A DNA stretch of 64,000 bases from Leptospirillum sp037442005 (GCA_037442005.1 JBBIRA010000002.1:1-64000), one strand, 5' to 3'; counted from the stretch's first letter, positions 24,644 through 34,337 are shown. Notes: generated from the letters alone by a model not told the origin. Numbers and translations are program-made.

Positions 24644-26415
24644 GAGAAATCCCTCCTGAAAAGAGTTGTTGGGTCGAATGGGCGATGGATTGACGCGACA
24701 GAACAGGAGGAGAAAATCCAGGGAATCTCCCCATAACAGATGCGGCCGGGGAGAATTCCAGCGAACAAGCCCACGGGGGGTTGTTGGGACTTGATCAGCG
24801 GGAAGCGTGCGAAAGGAAAGAAAGGTCGCCATGTGGCGTTACAGGGCACGATCCCGTTAATCACAGCAGACGTTTGGATGATCAGAGAAGAAAGAGAGAT
24901 CAGAAAAAAGCGGAGAAAGGAGAAGAAAGAGGGTAAAGCGAAGGAAAGGGGACCAACACAGACAATCGGGCCACTCACTCCGGGTGGAATCCCGCGCGCC
25001 AGGCAGTAAAATCCCGCCCCCACGGCTTTTCCGGAAATAGACGACGCGATCCAGAACAGAAACAACAACTCCAGGAAAACCTCTGCCGTCCACTGAACAG
25101 GGAAAATCCCACCCGTCTGCGACGCCCGGTGATCAGTTGTAAATGGCCCGGAAAAAGCCGAAATGGCTTTTTCCATATGGACACTGGCTCCCGCTTGGAG
25201 CGGGATTTCGATTCTTTCCATGGCGGGGGAGACAAGACCGGACTCCCAAGGCGCCGAAACCTGCTTTCCAAAAAGCTCCCCCTCCCCGGAAAGCAGCGCC
25301 CCCGCAGTCAACACCAGCGGAATGGAAAGGGAGACAAGAAGCATTGTATCGATTCCGAAAAGGGACAGAATCGCCGGAAGAGCGCCGAAGACACAGGACA
25401 TCCCCCTTAACAGCGTTCTCTTTTCGTCTTTACCCGAAACCAATTCTTTTTCCGATCGGGACAACAGGGGCTCAAGAACAGAAAGGATCATCAGGATCCC
25501 GGCCCAGAACCCTGTCATTGAAAACAGACCGATGGACCCGGCCCCCAGGAAAAAGATCAGCCCCCCCGTTCCCAAAAGAATGGCCCCTGAAAGGAGGGAA
25601 GGCAGAAGAGACTCAATTCTTAAGCGATGGTAGGTTCGAAAGGCGCCCGAACCATGACACACGGGAAAGGCACCCACCATTCCGGCGGCGATATTGGAAA
25701 GCCCCAGCGAAACGGCGATGCGATTGTCCGAAAGCACCATCCATAAACGGGACTTCCGTTGCGCAGTCCTTGCTGAATGATCGGAGTCCGGAAGAGTCGG
25801 CCCATCGGGGAAAAGGAATTTTGTCCCGTCGACCGCCAGAAGGAGTCCGTTCACAACAGTCAGCGGAAGCTGTGAAACAACAAGGATCAAGACAACAAGA
25901 AAGGAGGGCAGCGGATGGGCAAACAGAATCGCCTGGTCATGAACGCCGGACACTTGGTGCCCTCCCCATGACGACAGGAGATAGCTTGCTCCGGCGACCA
26001 GCGCAATCATCCTGATGTAGATCGTTACGGTTCTTTGGAACACGGCTTTTCGCGCAGGAGAAAGCATCAACCGGATCCGGGACATCCCTCCGGTTGCCCC
26101 AAGTATTGAAAGAATGGCGCCCATGACGAGGGAGGAGAGAGTAATCTCGGTATTGGTCGGATGAAGACAAAGACAGATGAAGGCAAAGACTTTCAACGGC
26201 TGGACCGGAAGCGGAAGACGGTAGAGAAGAGCTGTAGCCCAGTAAAGAACTCCCGAGAGAATAAGTGATCGCCAGAGGTGAGCCCCACCCCCGGTCACCA
26301 GGACAAAGATGGACAACAAGAACAGGACATCGAGGATCGAGGCGCACCCGGCCCGCAACCCTTTAAAGGGCCGGCTGCCTTCAGAATCCTTCCTGCTGAG
26401 CCGATCTTTTTCCAT
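24640..26415 (-). CDS. MOT1-type molybdate permease with a C-terminal extension
   Basis: This polytopic membrane protein of about 591 residues has two MOT1 hallmarks: LPLPVQPLKVFAFICL in the first third and MVGAFPVCHGSGAFRTYHRLR in the middle. MOT1 proteins take up molybdate and are distant relatives of SulP carriers. The core ends near residue 420. A less familiar tail of about 160 residues follows, with two hydrophobic stretches and a basic end. The start at 26415 is uncertain (26427 is possible). The gene is coupled to the TonB receptor and sits behind a sigma-54 promoter, fitting Mo supply for nitrogenase. Confidence 0.78.
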   Translation of the reverse strand: MEKDRLSRKDSEGSRPFKGLRAGCASILDVLFLLSIFVLVTGGGAHLWRSLILSGVLYWATALLYRLPLPVQPLKVFAFICLCLHPTNTEITLSSLVMGAILSILGATGGMSRIRLMLSPARKAVFQRTVTIYIRMIALVAGASYLLSSWGGHQVSGVHDQAILFAHPLPSFLVVLILVVSQLPLTVVNGLLLAVDGTKFLFPDGPTLPDSDHSARTAQRKSRLWMVLSDNRIAVSLGLSNIAAGMVGAFPVCHGSGAFRTYHRLRIESLLPSLLSGAILLGTGGLIFFLGAGSIGLFSMTGFWAGILMILSVLEPLLSRSEKELVSGKDEKRTLLRGMSCVFGALPAILSLFGIDTMLLVSLSIPLVLTAGALLSGEGELFGKQVSAPWESGLVSPAMERIEIPLQAGASVHMEKAISAFSGPFTTDHRASQTGGIFPVQWTAEVFLELLFLFWIASSISGKAVGAGFYCLARGIPPGVSGPIVCVGPLSFALPSFFSFLRFFLISLSSLIIQTSAVINGIVPCNATWRPFFPFARFPLIKSQQPPVGLFAGILPGRICYGEIPWIFSSCSVASIHRPFDPTTLFRRDFS

Positions 26416-26446
26416 GTCCACCCCCATACCGGACCAGTATCCGGAC

Positions 26447-26502
26447 AAAAAAAATCCGAGACTGAAAAGGGACTCAAGGGACGTTTGTCCATTGAGTGTC
26501 TC
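26447..26502 (-). terminator. terminator-like hairpin in the MOT1 leader
   Basis: On the minus strand GAGAC/GTCTC encloses ACTCAA/TTGAGT and GGAC-AAAC-GTCC. GGA and eight T residues follow. The structure ends about 30 nt before the start codon and about 150 nt after the predicted sigma-54 start, matching the arrangement in the nifH leader. Confidence 0.65.
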
Positions 26503-26613
26503 TTTTCTGCCCCGGCGCAGCCTGTCTGACCACAGATCAGATTATTGACGAAACAATCACATTGATCTCAATCCTCTTGCAGCAGGGATCAAGATCTACT
26601 CCGTCGACGGATA

Positions 26614-26629
26614 AGCAATTCTCATGCCT
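26614..26629 (-). promoter_or_regulatory. sigma-54 promoter of the MOT1/TonB-receptor operon
   Basis: On the minus strand the site reads AGGCATG-AGAA-TTGCT, with a perfect -12 TTGCT and GG to GC spacing of 10 bp. The predicted start is near 26603, giving a leader of about 190 nt, the same length as that of nifH. Confidence 0.78.
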
Positions 26630-26687
26630 AATAAAAAATGACTATCCTGAACGGGAATTCCGGATCCCATTATTCTGGATTGACAAT

Positions 26688-26709
26688 TTATTAACAATTT
26701 TGTTACCAT
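26688..26709 (-). promoter_or_regulatory. conserved 22-bp upstream activator element (MOT1 copy)
   Basis: The block contains AACAATTTTGTTACCAT on the plus strand. It is identical to the nifH element at 19 of 22 positions and lies at -85 to -106, almost the same distance as in nifH. The centre TAACAA-TT-TTGTTA is a near-perfect palindrome. Confidence 0.65.
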
Positions 26710-26929
26710 ATTGTTGTCATTTTTGAACAATTGAATTTTCAAACAACCTTTATTTGATGTTTGGACCATTCAACCTCAATTCCTTTCTTGACCCCCTTGA
26801 TCTTTTCGTCACAGGTTCATGGTATTCTATTGGTCTCTGCTCAAATCGGGTTGAGGGAAAAACCAGTCGATCGGGGTGTTCGGGCCGATTCTCCATCACC
26901 AGAATCACCCCAACAGAAAGCAATTCGTC

Positions 26930-27847
26930 ATGAGTCGTTCCCGCTTTAAAACCAGCATTCCGTTTTGCTTCCTTAAGACACTGTCACGCGCTTTCCAGAT
27001 ACTCTCCCATTCTCAGGCCCTTTTTCTCGGGGAGCGAGTGGGAGATCTCTTACGGATCCTGCTTCGGGGAAAGTGTACGCGGATACGCCAAAATCTCGAG
27101 GCGGCCTATCCGTCCGACCAGGGAACCCCTGCGATCCGGCACATCGAATCCCGGATCTTTCGGCATTTCGGAATGCTTGGTGCCGAGTTCCTGCGGTTTC
27201 CCGTCCTGTCCGAAGAATGGCTCAGGAAACACGTGACGATCGAGGGACTGGATCTGGTCCGGGAACTTCTCGGGAAAGGACAGGGCGTCCTGGCCTTCAT
27301 CTCCCATTTTGGAAACTGGGAGATGATCAGCAAGAGACTGGCCCTCGATGTTGCCACTCCAATTCATGTGGTGACCCGGAAAATCCGGGATCCGAAAGTC
27401 GACCGGTTTATCCGGGAACATCGGGCTATGCATGGAGGGGCCCGGTCGATTTCAGCTGAAGGGGACGGGATCCGACCGATCCTTTCGGCGCTCCGGAGAA
27501 ATGAGATCGTCGTCATGGCCCAGGACCAGAGTGCCGCTCCACCGGAGGGGATCTTTTCTCCGTTCTACGGACGTCTGGCCGGAACACATCCTGCCGCCGC
27601 GAGGATTGCCCTGAAGCTTGGGATCCCTCTCCTTCCGGCCTTCAATGCCCGCATTTCCCGCGAGGCCCACCAGGTCCGGTTCGGACCGTCTCTCTGTTTT
27701 AAGGAATGCCCCGATCCCCTTTATTCCTCCAATCAAAAGATTCAGTGGATGGTCGATCGGGAAAATGCCCTGATCGAAACACGGATCCGGGAGTTTCCGG
27801 ACCAGTGGATCTGGATGCATAACCGGTGGAAGCATACACCGGTATAA
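26930..27847 (+). CDS. lipid A biosynthesis (Kdo2-lipid IVA) acyltransferase
   Basis: This 305-residue enzyme of the LpxL/LpxM (HtrB) family adds secondary acyl chains to lipid A at the inner membrane. The catalytic HFGNWE (H-x4-E) motif is near residue 122. The later conserved blocks VTRKIRDPKVDRFI and AQDQSAAPPEGIFSPFYGR are present, and the protein ends with WIWMHNRWK. The start is taken at ATG 26930. An upstream GTG at 26876 is possible, and the ribosome binding site is weak. It is divergent from the MOT1 operon. Confidence 0.88.
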   Translation: MSRSRFKTSIPFCFLKTLSRAFQILSHSQALFLGERVGDLLRILLRGKCTRIRQNLEAAYPSDQGTPAIRHIESRIFRHFGMLGAEFLRFPVLSEEWLRKHVTIEGLDLVRELLGKGQGVLAFISHFGNWEMISKRLALDVATPIHVVTRKIRDPKVDRFIREHRAMHGGARSISAEGDGIRPILSALRRNEIVVMAQDQSAAPPEGIFSPFYGRLAGTHPAAARIALKLGIPLLPAFNARISREAHQVRFGPSLCFKECPDPLYSSNQKIQWMVDRENALIETRIREFPDQWIWMHNRWKHTPV

Positions 27848-28237
27848 AGCGTAAACGGACTGGTGAGCCCCCGTTCCAACGGAGCGGACCTCACAGTTGC
27901 TCCCGCTCCGGATGTCTTAACAGTGGTTCTGGCTTGCGCCACGGATCTTGTCAGATAACCGCCAGATGGCCCCGCCTGCCTGTTATCTTTCGGAAACGGG
28001 TCCAACCCTCAAAAACTTGCACTTCCCCAATACATTCGTTATCTTCTGTCGTTCCGGAAAAGGTGTGATCTTCGCATCGATCACGCCGGGCAAACGATCG
28101 GCTATCGGCCGCTAATCGGGATATCAACGATCTGCGACCGGTTCCCCCTCACAATGATTCATTGTCGTCCCAGCCACCTGGAATACGGTCATTGGCGGGA
28201 TGTCGGTTCCATGTTCCTCTGGAGAGACTTGAGAACA
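27848..28237. other. 390-bp intergenic stretch without recognised features
   Basis: I find no tRNA, convincing promoter or terminator between the acyltransferase and the signalling gene. Part of it may be coding, because the next gene could start as early as 28154. Confidence 0.4.
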
Positions 28238-31200
28238 ATGGGCTCTGAACAACCCGGGGATCCTGTCCCGGATCATCCTGACCTGTTCGACCTTTCCCCC
28301 GTGGCTTCCCTTCTCGTCTCCCCCGGCGCAAGAAAGATCCTTTTGGCCAATCAGGCCTTTCTCCTGCTCGTTGGCCGGACCGCCGGGGACCCCCTCGACA
28401 AGCCTTCCCTTCACGGGTTACTCGATGCGCTCGAACATGTGAGGGAACTCCCGGCCAACAGTAGCCGGATCACTCTCTCCGCGGCAGCCGGAAATACACT
28501 TTCCTGCACCCTTAAAGCCACGATGATCCCCTCTTCCGCCGGAGAAAGAACGCTCCTGGTGACACTCGATCCGGTCACAGGGATGGACCGGACACTGTCC
28601 TCCCCCCCTCTCCATGAGGAAGTCGGCACAGGGGGACACAATGGGGAAGCCTCCCTTAACATGCCGGTTCTGAAGGATGCCCCCGTAACGGAAGAACCAG
28701 TGGAAAGGGCTGATACACGGCCTCCTGACAGCAGTCCCCCGCATCGGAACAATGCCATTTTCGAAAATGCCCCCGATGGCATTTTCATTGTTGACCCCGA
28801 CACGCTGACACTCCTTGATGCCAACAACGTCTTCAGATCCCTACTCGGAGCCGACCCCTCCCGGTCATTTGCGGGAATCCCCGTCCGGGATTTCATGGTT
28901 TCCTCCGAAATGGACCTGAACCTGTTGCCGGGTCTCCTCGATGGATATCAGGGCCATTCGCACCCGTTCAGAAGCCGGATCAAGCGCACAGACGGATCGA
29001 TTTTCACCACCAGCGCAACGGTCTCCTTAATCCCCTGGGGAAGGAGGAAAGCCCTGACCGTCCATATCCGGGATATCACCCAGGAACTGCTGAACGAAGG
29101 GATGAGCAGGCTCTGGGTCGATCTCGACCAGAGGATTCTTCTGGGCGACCCTCTGGATCACCTGATTTCCTTTATTGTCCGGAGAGTTCAGGACCTCTTC
29201 GGATTTTACTGGTGCTCCTTTACCACACCGGAGCCGGACGGGACGTTCCGCCTGATTGAAATCGCCTCCGCTCATCCCGGAATGGCTGAAAAAGTCCGGA
29301 AATTCCTGTTTCCCCTCCGCTGGAACACACATCCGGGAAACCGGACCCCGGCCGGAAGAGCCATTACGTCGGGATTACCCCAATTTTATGAACCATCCAC
29401 CCCCGAGCCCCCCGACATCAACGAGTGGCTCAGGGAAAACAGGGTCCATGCCATGATTGCGATTCCGATTTCAAGACAGGCCGGGAACAGGGTCATTGGC
29501 GTCTTCACGGTCGCGGTACTGAAAAAAGAACATCTGTCGGAGCCGGTCCAGAATCACCTGAAAGATTTGTCCAATAAAATCCGGACAACATTCTCACGCT
29601 TTGAGGAACAAAACCTGATCCGGATCCAGCAGGCTTCCATGGAATCAGCCCGGAGCCCCATGTGGATCGCAACTCCACTAGGAGAGATTGAGTGGGCCAA
29701 TAACGAGTTCTTCCGGATGATCGCTTCCGAGCGAACCTCTCCCGGGAACCTGGCGCTGGGGAGCCTGTTCCCCTACCCGGCCACAACGTCTGCCGGTGGA
29801 AAAACCCTGTTGCAGCTGCTCCGGGCCGGCAAACCGTTCGAAGGGGAGATCGGGGGGCTGACCGTCAGGGGAGGGCGGTTCATTACCGAAACGGCAATCA
29901 CGCCGTTAAAGGACAACAATGGCCGCATTGTCCACATCCTGGGCCACCAGAAAGATGTCACCGCCGAACGGGAGGAAGTGGAGATCGACCAGCTGGTCGC
30001 ATTGCTCGATGGGCAGGTGTTAAATGGCACCTCCTTCCAGCATCTTCTCGATCTCCTCACCGCAGGGGTCCTGACAATGACCAATGCCATTTCTGTCCGG
30101 ATCGCCATGATCGAGGAACCGGACAATCTGGTGACCCGGTCCGTCTCCTCGAGAGACCCTTCACTCTCTGCTGCGATGAAGTCCCCAATGACACAGGACC
30201 TTTCCCGGGCAAAGGGCGACGACCTCTCGACCCTGACCCTTCGGAAAGACCGTCATCAGGAACTCTCCCTGGATCTTACCCCGGAGGACTACCCCTTCCG
30301 GGAGATCCTTAAGGAGGCAGGATGCACAAGGATTTTCACCTTTCCTCTCCGGGAAAAGGGCCGCCCTTCCGGTGTACTGACCCTGTTTCTCGACCGGGGA
30401 CACCTCATCGGGAACCGGAGCGTCATCCTGATCGGCCATCTGTTGCTGCGCCTGTCTATTGTGCTTGAACGGTTTTCCGAACTGGAGCGGATGCGGTTGC
30501 AGGATGCCGCCATGGCCAACGTCTCAAACGGGATCATCATCGCCTCTGCCGATGGAACAATCGGATGGGTAAACCCCGCCATGACCCAGATCAGCGGATA
30601 TTCGGAAGGGGAACTGCTCGGAACCAAAGCCTGGGGAACGGCACTCGCCCAAACGAGACTCGATATCCATGAGCCTCTCTGGAAAGCCATTTCTGAGGGC
30701 AAACCCTACGAAGGCATTCTTGACACTCACCGGAAAGACGGATCACACGTCACCGTCGAAATCAGCATCACCCCCATCCAGAACCGCGAGGGCCGGATTA
30801 CCCATTTTGTGGCGATCCAGAAAGACCAGACGCTAAAGATCAGGCAGGAACGGGAAATCTGGGACCTGGCCCACATTGATGCACTGACGGGGCTTTTGAA
30901 CCGGGCCTCCCTTATCGATCGCCTGAAAACAGAAACGGACCGTTGCCGCCGGAACGGAAAAAGTCTGGCTCTTCTTTTTATCGACCTCGACGGCTTCAAG
31001 GAGGTCAATGACACCTTTGGACATGCGGCAGGGGACCTGCTCCTCAAGACCATTGCCGGGCGGCTTTCAAGAACGCTTCGGTCAACCGATGCGGCAGCCC
31101 GTCTGGGAGGAGACGAATTCATCCTTCTGATCACGGAACTTTCCGACATTGACGAAATCCTCTCCCTGATCCAGCGCCTCTTTGATGTGATTTCGGAGAC

Positions 31201-32152
31201 GGTCATGATCGAAGGACAAGGGGTCCATATCACCTCCTCCATGGGGATTGCCACATTTCCTGAAGACGCCACCGATCCGGATGATCTGTTGCGAAAAGCG
31301 GATATCGCCATGTATCAGGCCAAGCGCGCCAACAAGAACAACTGGCAGTACTTTGACCCCGAAATGGAAAAACGGATTCAGCGGCGGCACGGACAGGTCA
31401 GCGCCCTGATCAGGGCGCTGGAAGAAGGAGAGCTTGTCCTTCACTATATGCCGGAGGTCGACCGGAAAAGGAATGCCATCTGCGCGATTGAGGCGCTGAT
31501 TCGCTGGGAATCTCCCGACCATGGGCTGATTCTTCCTGCATCCTTCCTTCCGGTTGCACAAGACGCCGGATTCATGGCGAACATCGGGATCTGGACACTT
31601 CAACAGACCATCCTCACCATCAACAGATGGATTTCCATGGGCCAGCGTCCCCTTCGAATCGCGCTTAATATTTCGAGTGAACACTTCTGGTCTCCGGAAT
31701 TTCCGTCGTTGCTGCTGTCAACACTTGAAAACAGACCGGAAATCATCCCGTGGCTCACCCTTGAAATCACAGAAAGCCTTTTGTTACGGAATCTCGATGA
31801 AGCGATCGAATTTCTCAGAACAATTCGAGAACTGGGAGTGCGGGTTTCCGTCGATGATTTCGGACTGGGGACTTCGCTATCTCCCGGCCTTTCCGAACTC
31901 CCCTTTGATGAGATCAAGATCCCCCAAAGCTATGTCCTGCAGATGGAGCGACACCCGCTCACCAAAATACTGGTCGGAACCATGATTCATCTGGGAAACA
32001 GGCTGGGAATCGATGTCGTCGGAGAAGGAGTCTCGACAGAAGTGGAAGAAAGAGAGCTTCTTTCAATGGGGTGCCATATCCTGCAAGGGTTTCATATCGC
32101 AAAACCCATGCCGCTTCATGAACTCGAAGAGTTTCTTCGAAACAGTCACTGA
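28238..32152 (+). CDS. multi-sensor diguanylate cyclase/phosphodiesterase (PAS-GAF-PAS-GAF-PAS-GGDEF-EAL)
   Basis: This large cytoplasmic protein of about 1304 residues makes and/or degrades cyclic di-GMP. In order it shows a short N-terminal PAS-like part, PAS (FENAPDGIFIVDPDTLTLLDAN), GAF, PAS (RSPMWIATPLGEIEWAN), GAF, PAS (NVSNGIIIASADGTIGWVN), GGDEF (RLGGDEF near residue 957, with the inhibitory site RSTD five residues earlier) and EAL (AIEALIRW near 1082). The EAL catalytic pattern is largely kept (LEITES, DDFG, GEGV, LQGF), but KID is KIP. No membrane segment is evident. The start is uncertain (28154, 28211 or 28238). Confidence 0.88.
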   Translation: MGSEQPGDPVPDHPDLFDLSPVASLLVSPGARKILLANQAFLLLVGRTAGDPLDKPSLHGLLDALEHVRELPANSSRITLSAAAGNTLSCTLKATMIPSSAGERTLLVTLDPVTGMDRTLSSPPLHEEVGTGGHNGEASLNMPVLKDAPVTEEPVERADTRPPDSSPPHRNNAIFENAPDGIFIVDPDTLTLLDANNVFRSLLGADPSRSFAGIPVRDFMVSSEMDLNLLPGLLDGYQGHSHPFRSRIKRTDGSIFTTSATVSLIPWGRRKALTVHIRDITQELLNEGMSRLWVDLDQRILLGDPLDHLISFIVRRVQDLFGFYWCSFTTPEPDGTFRLIEIASAHPGMAEKVRKFLFPLRWNTHPGNRTPAGRAITSGLPQFYEPSTPEPPDINEWLRENRVHAMIAIPISRQAGNRVIGVFTVAVLKKEHLSEPVQNHLKDLSNKIRTTFSRFEEQNLIRIQQASMESARSPMWIATPLGEIEWANNEFFRMIASERTSPGNLALGSLFPYPATTSAGGKTLLQLLRAGKPFEGEIGGLTVRGGRFITETAITPLKDNNGRIVHILGHQKDVTAEREEVEIDQLVALLDGQVLNGTSFQHLLDLLTAGVLTMTNAISVRIAMIEEPDNLVTRSVSSRDPSLSAAMKSPMTQDLSRAKGDDLSTLTLRKDRHQELSLDLTPEDYPFREILKEAGCTRIFTFPLREKGRPSGVLTLFLDRGHLIGNRSVILIGHLLLRLSIVLERFSELERMRLQDAAMANVSNGIIIASADGTIGWVNPAMTQISGYSEGELLGTKAWGTALAQTRLDIHEPLWKAISEGKPYEGILDTHRKDGSHVTVEISITPIQNREGRITHFVAIQKDQTLKIRQEREIWDLAHIDALTGLLNRASLIDRLKTETDRCRRNGKSLALLFIDLDGFKEVNDTFGHAAGDLLLKTIAGRLSRTLRSTDAAARLGGDEFILLITELSDIDEILSLIQRLFDVISETVMIEGQGVHITSSMGIATFPEDATDPDDLLRKADIAMYQAKRANKNNWQYFDPEMEKRIQRRHGQVSALIRALEEGELVLHYMPEVDRKRNAICAIEALIRWESPDHGLILPASFLPVAQDAGFMANIGIWTLQQTILTINRWISMGQRPLRIALNISSEHFWSPEFPSLLLSTLENRPEIIPWLTLEITESLLLRNLDEAIEFLRTIRELGVRVSVDDFGLGTSLSPGLSELPFDEIKIPQSYVLQMERHPLTKILVGTMIHLGNRLGIDVVGEGVSTEVEERELLSMGCHILQGFHIAKPMPLHELEEFLRNSH

Positions 32153-32294
32153 CCTCGCAGTTTTTAAAAAAAAGAGCGTTTTTCTGCTCATTCACCAATC
32201 AGGGGAGGCCGGGAAAAAGACCCCCGTTTTCCGGACAGTCCCTTCCCGGCCCCCGTCAAAAGCCGCTTTGCCTCAAGATTGAATCCGTCATCGA

Positions 32295-34337
32295 CTAATA
32301 CCGGGAATCCGATGGTTTTCCTCCATGGGGCCAATCCTTCACCTTATCCGGAAAATCTGGACGGGGCTTGTGCGTAAAGTACGCTGAAACATCCACCGCC
32401 TCCTGATCTGTCAGCCCCCCCTGTCCGAGTGGAAACATCAGAGTGTGAGCCATCGGCATATTGTTTTTGACAAAAGCGGCCGCCGTATAGGTCTTGGCAA
32501 TGCCCGCACCGATATTAAAAGAAGCATCCCCCCACAATGGCGGAAAAAGGTAGGACCCATCGGTTCGCCGGAGACCGTCCCCATGATCTCCATGACAGAC
32601 CGCACAGGAGTTTTTGTAGATTTCTTTTCCGTGAACCGGATCGGGAACGATCAGCTTGCTGATCTTGCCCACACCCCGGCCCGGGATCTTGTCATGAAGT
32701 CTGGCATGATTGTTCATCCAGTCTATATAGGCCACCATTGCCAGCATGGGTTTGGATGTTTTGGGAAGCGCTTTCCCGTTCATGGACCTCAGGAAGCATC
32801 CGTTCAACCGGTCTGCCAGATCAATCACCTTCCCTGCCCGGGGGGCATAAGACGGAAACTGGGCCGACAGCCCGACAAAGGGAGAAGCGTCGGCAACGGT
32901 TCCGGCATTCAGATGACAGCTGCTGCAGTTCAGGACATCACCGACATTGTCAGGAAGCATGGCTTTCGTCTCATTCATCAGTCGCATGCCATAAATCAGC
33001 TGAGAAGACTGCGGGCTGTCCAGGAGAGAGGCCAGCCGCGGGACAGAAAAACGGGAAGGTTTGACCGGAGGAAGATTCAGATCCTCCCGGACCTCCCGGA
33101 TCTGTTCCGGTGTGACCGGAGTCCCCTGATTCCCCCATTTCATGCGGACAAACGTCACGATTTCCGAAAGTTCCCTGTCTGACAACTGATGATAGTCCGG
33201 CATTCCAAACCGGTGGGGAGACTCTCCTGTCCGGGGAGACTTCCACCCGCTCAATACCACATGGATCACAGACTCCGGATTGTGATCCGATAACACGGGA
33301 TTCCCCTCCAGAGGGGGAAACAGCTTGTCCACGCCCTTTCCGTCCGGCTGATGACAGGTGGCACAAAACTGGACATAGCCCAGTCCCCCGCGGGTTTCAT
33401 AGAGATCATGGTCTGAAACAGCAACAGCAGCTTTCGACACGCTCCCGGGAGAAGTCGGCACTTCATTTGAGGGCAGGGACTTCATATAGACCGCCATCGC
33501 TGTGAGGTCATCATCTGAAAAATGCTGGGTGCTATAGTGAACCACTTCACCCATTGTTCCGAATGCTTCTGTTCTGGCATTTCGTCCGGTTTTCAGGAAT
33601 TTGACAACGGCGGGAACAGACTTCACTCCCCGGAGTCCGGGGGCATACCAGTCTTCAATCACAGCACCTGCCAGATAATTCTTTCCCAAAAAACCATCCC
33701 CGCTTAATGCCTTCTCCTGAAAAGCCAGTCCCCGGGGGGTATGGCAGGAGCCACAATGGCCAAGACCCTGGACAAGGTATGCCCCTCTGTTCCATTGTGC
33801 GGATTGTGCCGGGTTGTCCCGGTAGGGTTTTGAATCGAGAAAAAGCATGTTCCAGAATTTCAGCCCGAACCGCATGCTGAACGGCCATTGCATCTTGTTT
33901 TTGGGAGTGACCGCCCTGACCGGAGGGACGCCTTCCATCAAATAGGCATACAGGGCCTTCATATCCGGCTCGGTCATCTTGGCAAAGGCGGTATAAGGCA
34001 TCGCCGGGTAAAGATTGTCGCCATCCGCATCTATCCCCTTTCGCATGGCCCTGTCGAACTGCGCAAAGGTATAGGTGCCGATTCCGGTTTCTTTGTCAGG
34101 CGTAATGTTCGTTGAATAGAGCGCACCAAAGGGCGTGTGCATTTCCTTTCCGCCCGCCAGAAGCTTGCCGCCCTCTGCCGTATGGCAGGCAAAACAATCA
34201 CCCAGGTTTGCCAGGTATTTGCCTTTTTCAATCAGGGCAAGATCGGGCGTTCCCGTTGCCGTCTCAGAAAAGACTGGCGTTATCCCCACGAATACCAGAA
34301 ACGCCCCCGCGAAGAGAGCTTTTGTAAGCGACATCAT
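32295..34337 (-). CDS. pentahaem cytochrome c: trihaem dehydrogenase-type subunit fused to a TsdA-like module
   Basis: This exported protein of 680 residues has a signal peptide (to about residue 24) and five CxxCH sites: CFACH 48, CGSCH 195, CATCH 325, CSSCH 471 and CAVCH 578. The first three resemble the membrane-bound cytochrome subunit of alcohol or gluconate dehydrogenases. The last two resemble thiosulfate dehydrogenase TsdA, including CSSCHLNAG and LNGCFLRSMNG. Cys514 lies 43 residues after the haem cysteine Cys471, the same offset as the axial cysteine in TsdA. The start (ATG 34337 after CAGGAG) is firm. Substrate unknown. Thiosulfate or tetrathionate chemistry or electron relay are possible. 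Confidence 0.78.
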   Translation of the reverse strand: MMSLTKALFAGAFLVFVGITPVFSETATGTPDLALIEKGKYLANLGDCFACHTAEGGKLLAGGKEMHTPFGALYSTNITPDKETGIGTYTFAQFDRAMRKGIDADGDNLYPAMPYTAFAKMTEPDMKALYAYLMEGVPPVRAVTPKNKMQWPFSMRFGLKFWNMLFLDSKPYRDNPAQSAQWNRGAYLVQGLGHCGSCHTPRGLAFQEKALSGDGFLGKNYLAGAVIEDWYAPGLRGVKSVPAVVKFLKTGRNARTEAFGTMGEVVHYSTQHFSDDDLTAMAVYMKSLPSNEVPTSPGSVSKAAVAVSDHDLYETRGGLGYVQFCATCHQPDGKGVDKLFPPLEGNPVLSDHNPESVIHVVLSGWKSPRTGESPHRFGMPDYHQLSDRELSEIVTFVRMKWGNQGTPVTPEQIREVREDLNLPPVKPSRFSVPRLASLLDSPQSSQLIYGMRLMNETKAMLPDNVGDVLNCSSCHLNAGTVADASPFVGLSAQFPSYAPRAGKVIDLADRLNGCFLRSMNGKALPKTSKPMLAMVAYIDWMNNHARLHDKIPGRGVGKISKLIVPDPVHGKEIYKNSCAVCHGDHGDGLRRTDGSYLFPPLWGDASFNIGAGIAKTYTAAAFVKNNMPMAHTLMFPLGQGGLTDQEAVDVSAYFTHKPRPDFPDKVKDWPHGGKPSDSRY

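Noticed and set aside
27848..28237. Possible tRNA or riboswitch between the acyltransferase and the signalling gene
   Set aside because: No cloverleaf, aptamer core or terminator could be drawn.
32160..32290. GGCCGGGA/TCCCGGCC stem between the GGDEF-EAL gene and the pentahaem gene as a terminator
   Set aside because: The loop is about 30 nt and no T-run follows. It is too weak to list as a terminator.
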